DNA of 36,186 nt, taken from Nostocales cyanobacterium Centralia_MAG_434. Its GTDB lineage: Bacteria > Cyanobacteriota > Cyanobacteriia > Cyanobacteriales > Nostocaceae. This document shows positions 32,615 through 36,186 of this stretch, piece after piece. The translations under genes and the position numbers were made by a program. Under the pieces are notes generated by a model, which did not search any database, was not told the DNA's origin, and saw nothing but the letters and a program-made list of their open reading frames with translations. Each line of letters opens with the position of its first letter. The first letter of the stretch is position 1. The stretch is taken from the NCBI GenBank assembly GCA_021324415.1, contig JAJPJF010000328.1, forward strand, positions 1 through 36,186, read 5' to 3'.

Positions 32615-35600
32615 GCAACAGCGGACAGGATATGAACGACTTCTCCATGTTGGATTTATTCCAACTAGAAGTAAAAACTCATGCAGTTCTCATACAAGAG
32701 GGATTGTTAGCCATTGGAACTCAACCCCAGTCTCCTCCAAAATGGGAGTCCATGATGCGGGCTGCTCATGCAATGAAAGGAGCAGCCAGAATTGTTGAAA
32801 TTGATACTGCCGCTAACCTTGCTCATATCCTGGAAGACTGCTTTGCTGCAGTTCAGAATAAAATAATCACTTTGGGAAAACAGGAAGTAGATAGACTGAT
32901 GCAAGGAGTTGATCTATTTCTAAGTATCAGCCAAGTTAAAGAAGAAGACCTAAATCAGTGGCTGTTGGAACACAGGCAGAAGATGGAAGCCACTAGGCAG
33001 GAGATTGTTAACGTTTTGACTGGTGGGGGAGTGGGGAGCAGGGGAGTAGAGGAGCAACAGGAGACAAGGGGACAAGGAGGACAAGGAGGACAAGGAGGAC
33101 AAGGAGGACAAGGAGGACAAGAAGACAAGGGGAGTCAGCATGTTGTGGAGGTTTCCTCTGTTGTAGAGACTGGGGTGAACAAGGAGAGTTTGGGTGTTGT
33201 AGAGGTTCCTGCTGTTGTGGCAAGTGGAGTGAACGAGGAGAGCAAAGAACAAGGACAAAAGGAAACAAAGGAAATTTCTCCCTCACGTACTTCCTCCTTC
33301 TCCTCTCCCATAGGGGATGCTTCTATGCTGGACTTGTTCCGACTGGAAGTGGAAGCTCAGGCAGCTATTTTAAATGAGGGGCTATTGGCACTAGAAACGC
33401 AGCCTCAGTCTGCCCAAGCTCTGGAATCTCTGATGCGGGCAGCGCATTCAGTGAAAGGAGCTGCTCGGATTGTTGCCATTGATGCTGCTGTTGGGCTAGC
33501 TCATGTCATGGAAGATTGCTTTGTGGCAGCACAGAAACAAGCTGTTACTTTAGGACCAGATGAAGTGGATGTGTTACTCTCTGGGGCGGATCTGCTATTG
33601 AGTGTTAGCAAACTGGAGGCTGGAGAGTTAAATTCCTGGCTGTCAGAACACGAGCAGGAAATAGCAACCATTAGAGATGCGATCGCTGCCATACTGACAC
33701 CAGGAGCAGCACCATCTCCTAGGGTAGGAGTACGCCCACAACAAGTGGAAAAGGCACTCGAGCAACAAGCTAGCTTCACAACAGATACACGAGTACTGCC
33801 TTATCAAGACCAAAGAACTCAGCAACCAGATGAACCAGATACAAATACTGCCAAGAATTTAGTCAAGGCAGTATCTGGTAATTTGGAGCAACTTCACCAG
33901 TCTACAGCACAGTTAGCTTCAACAGAGCGAGTTGTGCGGGTCAGTGCGGAGAACTTGAATCGCATCATGGGTTTGGCAGGAGAATCACTCATAGAAGCAA
34001 ATTGGCTGCAACCGTTTGCTGATTCTCTAATGATCCTGCGGAAACGGCAACTGGAGTTGACAAAAATTCTAGAAAATTTGCAGAACGCAACCTTAGTTAG
34101 CCAAGTAAATCAAGATAGTGTGAAATATTTGGAAGCAGCACGGCAAAAGGAGCAAGAGTGTCGTGAAATTTTGGGTGAGCGCCTTAGTGAACTGGAATTG
34201 TTTGCCCGTCGCACTGCTAGTCTTTCTGATCGCTTGTATCGAGAAGTGATTGCTTCCAACATGCGTCCGTTCGCTGACGGGGTGCAGGGGTTTCCGCGCA
34301 TGATTCGCGATCTAGCTAGAAAGTTGGGTAAGCAGGTAAAATTAGAAATTCTTGGCAAATCTACGCCAGTTGATCGAGATATTTTAAAGAAATTGGAAGC
34401 TCCCCTAACCCATATTTTACGCAATTCTGTGGATCACGGTATTGAACTTCCCGAGGAGCGTTTAGCAGTAGGAAAACCACAAGAAGGAACAGTGAGATTA
34501 GAAGCCTTTCACCGTGGGGGGATGTTAGCCATTACTATTTCTGATGATGGTAAGGGAATCAACCCAAACTGGCTACGACAAAAAATTGTCAGCAAAAACT
34601 TAACAACTGCAGAAATGGCAGATCAGCTCAGTGATAGTGAACTCATGGAATTTCTGTTTTTACCTGGGTTTTCCACTGCAAAGCAAGTTACTGAAATTTC
34701 AGGTCGCGGTGTTGGTCTGGATATTGCCAAAAGTATGGCTGAGGAAGTGGGTGGTACTGTACGAGCTATTTCTCAGATAGGAAAAGGCATAAGTTTTCAT
34801 TTCCAGTTACCATTGACGTTGTCCGTTGTTCGCACCTTACTTGTGGAAATCTCCGGTGAGCCTTATGCGTTTCCATTAGTGCGTATCGACAAGATTGTCA
34901 TAGTCGATGTCAATCAAATTTACTCCGTTGAAAACCGCCAGTATTTCACTCTGGATAATAAAAATATTGGTTTGGTAGCTGCCCATCAGGTCTTGGAATT
35001 GAAGGAACCTCCTTCCAAGTCTGACAGGTTATCTGTTGTCGTGATCAGTGACCAATCAGATTATTATGGCTTAGTAGTAGATAGATTTTTGGGTGAACAC
35101 GATCTGGTCGTTAGACCTTTAGATCCAAGGATGGGTAAAGTTCAGGATATAAGTGCTGCAGCGCTTATGGGTGATGGCTCTCCCATTCTCATCGTCGATG
35201 TTTCAGATCTTGTACGCTCAATTGATAATCTACTTAATAACCGTAATTTAAGCCGTTTTAGTGATGATCATCAAAAGGCTATTGTAGACTCCCGCAAGAG
35301 TATTTTAGTTATAGATGACTCAATTACTGTCCGCGAAATGGAGCGCAAATTACTAGAAAACAGAGGGTATCGAGTAGATGTAGCTGTAAATGGTATGGAG
35401 GGTTGGCATGCAATTTGTGCCAATGACTATGATTTAGTCATCAGCGATATTGATATGCCACGCATGAATGGAATTGAACTGGTGAGTAAGATTAAAAATC
35501 ATCCAAAATTACATTCAATTCCTGTAATTATTATCTCCTACAAAGACCGTGAAGAAGATCGCATTCAAGGTCTAGCTGCAGGGGCTAATTATTACTTAAC

Positions 35601-35661
35601 AAAAGCAAGTTTCCATGACGATAGCTTAGTGAATGCAGTTATTGATTTAATCGGTGCTTAG
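32611..35661 (+). CDS. CheA/REC hybrid kinase with two Hpt domains, WspE-like
   Basis: 1016 residues, GTG start with GGAGG at 32601-32605. Domains: Hpt1 (about 10-130, His53 in RAAHAMKGAAR), low-complexity linker including (GQG)n at about 154-170, Hpt2 (about 232-355, His279 in RAAHSVKGAAR), dimerisation part, HATPase (N box HILRNSVDHGIE at 601, G1 box DDGKG at 645-649, G2 GRGVGLDIAK), CheW domain, and C-terminal receiver with Asp946 (LVISDIDMPRMNG) and the Lys in YYLTKAS. It autophosphorylates and passes phosphate to the receivers of itself, CheB and a further output. Most WspE proteins have one Hpt; the second copy here is nearly the same and looks like an internal duplication. Confidence 0.93.
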   Translation: MSNSGQDMNDFSMLDLFQLEVKTHAVLIQEGLLAIGTQPQSPPKWESMMRAAHAMKGAARIVEIDTAANLAHILEDCFAAVQNKIITLGKQEVDRLMQGVDLFLSISQVKEEDLNQWLLEHRQKMEATRQEIVNVLTGGGVGSRGVEEQQETRGQGGQGGQGGQGGQGGQEDKGSQHVVEVSSVVETGVNKESLGVVEVPAVVASGVNEESKEQGQKETKEISPSRTSSFSSPIGDASMLDLFRLEVEAQAAILNEGLLALETQPQSAQALESLMRAAHSVKGAARIVAIDAAVGLAHVMEDCFVAAQKQAVTLGPDEVDVLLSGADLLLSVSKLEAGELNSWLSEHEQEIATIRDAIAAILTPGAAPSPRVGVRPQQVEKALEQQASFTTDTRVLPYQDQRTQQPDEPDTNTAKNLVKAVSGNLEQLHQSTAQLASTERVVRVSAENLNRIMGLAGESLIEANWLQPFADSLMILRKRQLELTKILENLQNATLVSQVNQDSVKYLEAARQKEQECREILGERLSELELFARRTASLSDRLYREVIASNMRPFADGVQGFPRMIRDLARKLGKQVKLEILGKSTPVDRDILKKLEAPLTHILRNSVDHGIELPEERLAVGKPQEGTVRLEAFHRGGMLAITISDDGKGINPNWLRQKIVSKNLTTAEMADQLSDSELMEFLFLPGFSTAKQVTEISGRGVGLDIAKSMAEEVGGTVRAISQIGKGISFHFQLPLTLSVVRTLLVEISGEPYAFPLVRIDKIVIVDVNQIYSVENRQYFTLDNKNIGLVAAHQVLELKEPPSKSDRLSVVVISDQSDYYGLVVDRFLGEHDLVVRPLDPRMGKVQDISAAALMGDGSPILIVDVSDLVRSIDNLLNNRNLSRFSDDHQKAIVDSRKSILVIDDSITVREMERKLLENRGYRVDVAVNGMEGWHAICANDYDLVISDIDMPRMNGIELVSKIKNHPKLHSIPVIIISYKDREEDRIQGLAAGANYYLTKASFHDDSLVNAVIDLIGA
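33063..33128 (+). repeat. Nonamer tandem array in frame inside the CheA gene
   Basis: The unit ACAAGGAGG is repeated about five times, read as Gly-Gln-Gly triplets. The leader GGGGAGCAGGGGAG at 33036-33049 matches the leaders of the other two arrays at 16487 and 24313. It lies between the two Hpt domains in the linker, so an expandable nonamer keeps frame (9 is a multiple of 3). Confidence 0.85.
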
Positions 35662-35720
35662 TCATTGATCATTGGTCATTTAAAAACAACAAAAGATAAA
35701 TAACAAAGGACAACAACCCA

Positions 35721-36186
35721 ATGAGAGTCGCGATCGTCAATGACATGATAATGGCAGTAGAAACACTTCGACGCGTGTTAATGGTTGTCCCTGATTATCA
35801 AGTGGCTTGGGTAGCACGTGATGGTGCTGATGCGATCGCCAAATGTTCTCAAGATACCCCAGACCTGATTTTGATGGATTTAATCATGCCAGTCATTGAT
35901 GGGGTGGAGGCGACTCGCCAAATTATGAAAAAGTCTCCTTGCGCCATTCTCATTGTGACAGCTAGTGTTGGCAAGAATGCTGGTAAAGTATTTGAAGCGC
36001 TAGGATGCGGAGCGCTAGATGCAGTTAATACGCCAGTTTTGGGATCTAGTGGTAACCCAGAAGTTGCTCAAGCGTTACTTGCTAAAATCGCCACTATTGG
36101 TAAGCTCATTGGCAAATCAACCTCAACGACAAAAACCCGTCTTCCTATCGAGACCCCTCGAACTCAATCTTCAAAGTTCACATCCC
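35721..36186 (+). CDS. CheB-type response regulator/methylesterase, partial, WspF-like
   Basis: The right edge of the window cuts this gene; 155 codons are visible from ATG 35721. The receiver is complete: acidic pocket VNDMIMAVE, phosphoacceptor Asp53 in [23 protein letters not shown], and the linker region YGALDAVN-like [20 protein letters not shown] that is typical of CheB/WspF before its esterase domain. The esterase part with the Ser-His-Asp triad lies beyond the edge. AAGGA precedes the start. As WspF the protein would demethylate the receptor and set the kinase's resting state. It is the last gene seen in the operon. Confidence 0.88.
   Translation, partial: MRVAIVNDMIMAVETLRRVLMVVPDYQVAWVARDGADAIAKCSQDTPDLILMDLIMPVIDGVEATRQIMKKSPCAILIVTASVGKNAGKVFEALGCGALDAVNTPVLGSSGNPEVAQALLAKIATIGKLIGKSTSTTKTRLPIETPRTQSSKFTS

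Noticed and set aside
33008-33286. Minus-strand frame rich in Leu-Val (LVLLVLLVLL) opposite the CheA gene
   Set aside because: It is the complement of the nonamer repeat in the real CheA frame; the hydrophobic pattern is an artefact of the repeat.

Overview
The window looks like the chromosome of a filamentous, probably heterocyst-forming cyanobacterium. The basis is: many HIP1 octamers (GCGATCGC, inside genes and between them), purine-rich short tandem repeats typical of Nostocales, a LeuRS/ClpS2/Dps/PabAB gene set of cyanobacterial type, AAA-like/STAND ATPases, and TAATG or GTGA start-stop overlaps in operons. No rRNA or tRNA gene and no transposase was seen. The genus cannot be fixed from the sequence alone.

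Layout. 1-3.0 kb: a protein of unknown function behind two perfect LexA-type boxes that bracket a TATAAT box, convergent with an AAA-like (nSTAND) membrane ATPase that keeps the head and tail of the cyanobacterial WD40 family but has lost the propeller. 3.5-5.7 kb: a possible SH3-like remnant, a HAD-family protein lacking its nucleophile, and a cytochrome b561-like / molybdopterin (SuoX/YedY-like) pair. 5.8-9.4 kb: leuS, carrying two palindromic repeat copies inside the reading frame, then a stand-alone PAS protein and a CheY-like receiver. 9.4-12.5 kb: a patchy stretch with CRISPR-like repeat relics, two secreted small proteins behind a duplicated leader, an Rpn/PD-(D/E)XK-like protein and a 5'-truncated short-chain dehydrogenase fused to a broken CRISPR-like repeat. 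12.6-14.7 kb: a PabA-PabB fusion. 15.6-17.9 kb: a tight operon of a protease-dead HtrA/PDZ protein, a triad-bearing trypsin-like protease without PDZ, and a LuxR-type regulator with a degenerate receiver.

18-28 kb holds mostly ordinary single genes: secreted hypotheticals, two short minus-strand genes (a ribbon-helix-helix protein of 52 aa and a 59-aa protein), a Gfo/Idh/MocA oxidoreductase, a DUF4174-like protein, a secreted FAD oxidoreductase, Dps, a ClpS2-like adaptor overlapping a DUF2103-like gene, a nucleotidyltransferase-fold protein and a dienelactone-hydrolase-like protein.

28.5 kb to the right edge is a six-gene chemosensory operon in the order CheW - CheR/TPR - MCP - Cys-rich CheW - CheA/REC hybrid - CheB (cut by the window edge). 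The domain set matches the Wsp (surface sensing, cyclic-di-GMP) class of Pseudomonas: WspB, C, A, D, E, F. The CheA has two Hpt domains separated by a linker encoded by the same nonamer repeat that occurs between the two HtrA genes and downstream of the FAD oxidoreductase. Any output protein (a WspR-like diguanylate cyclase, or something else) would lie beyond the window.
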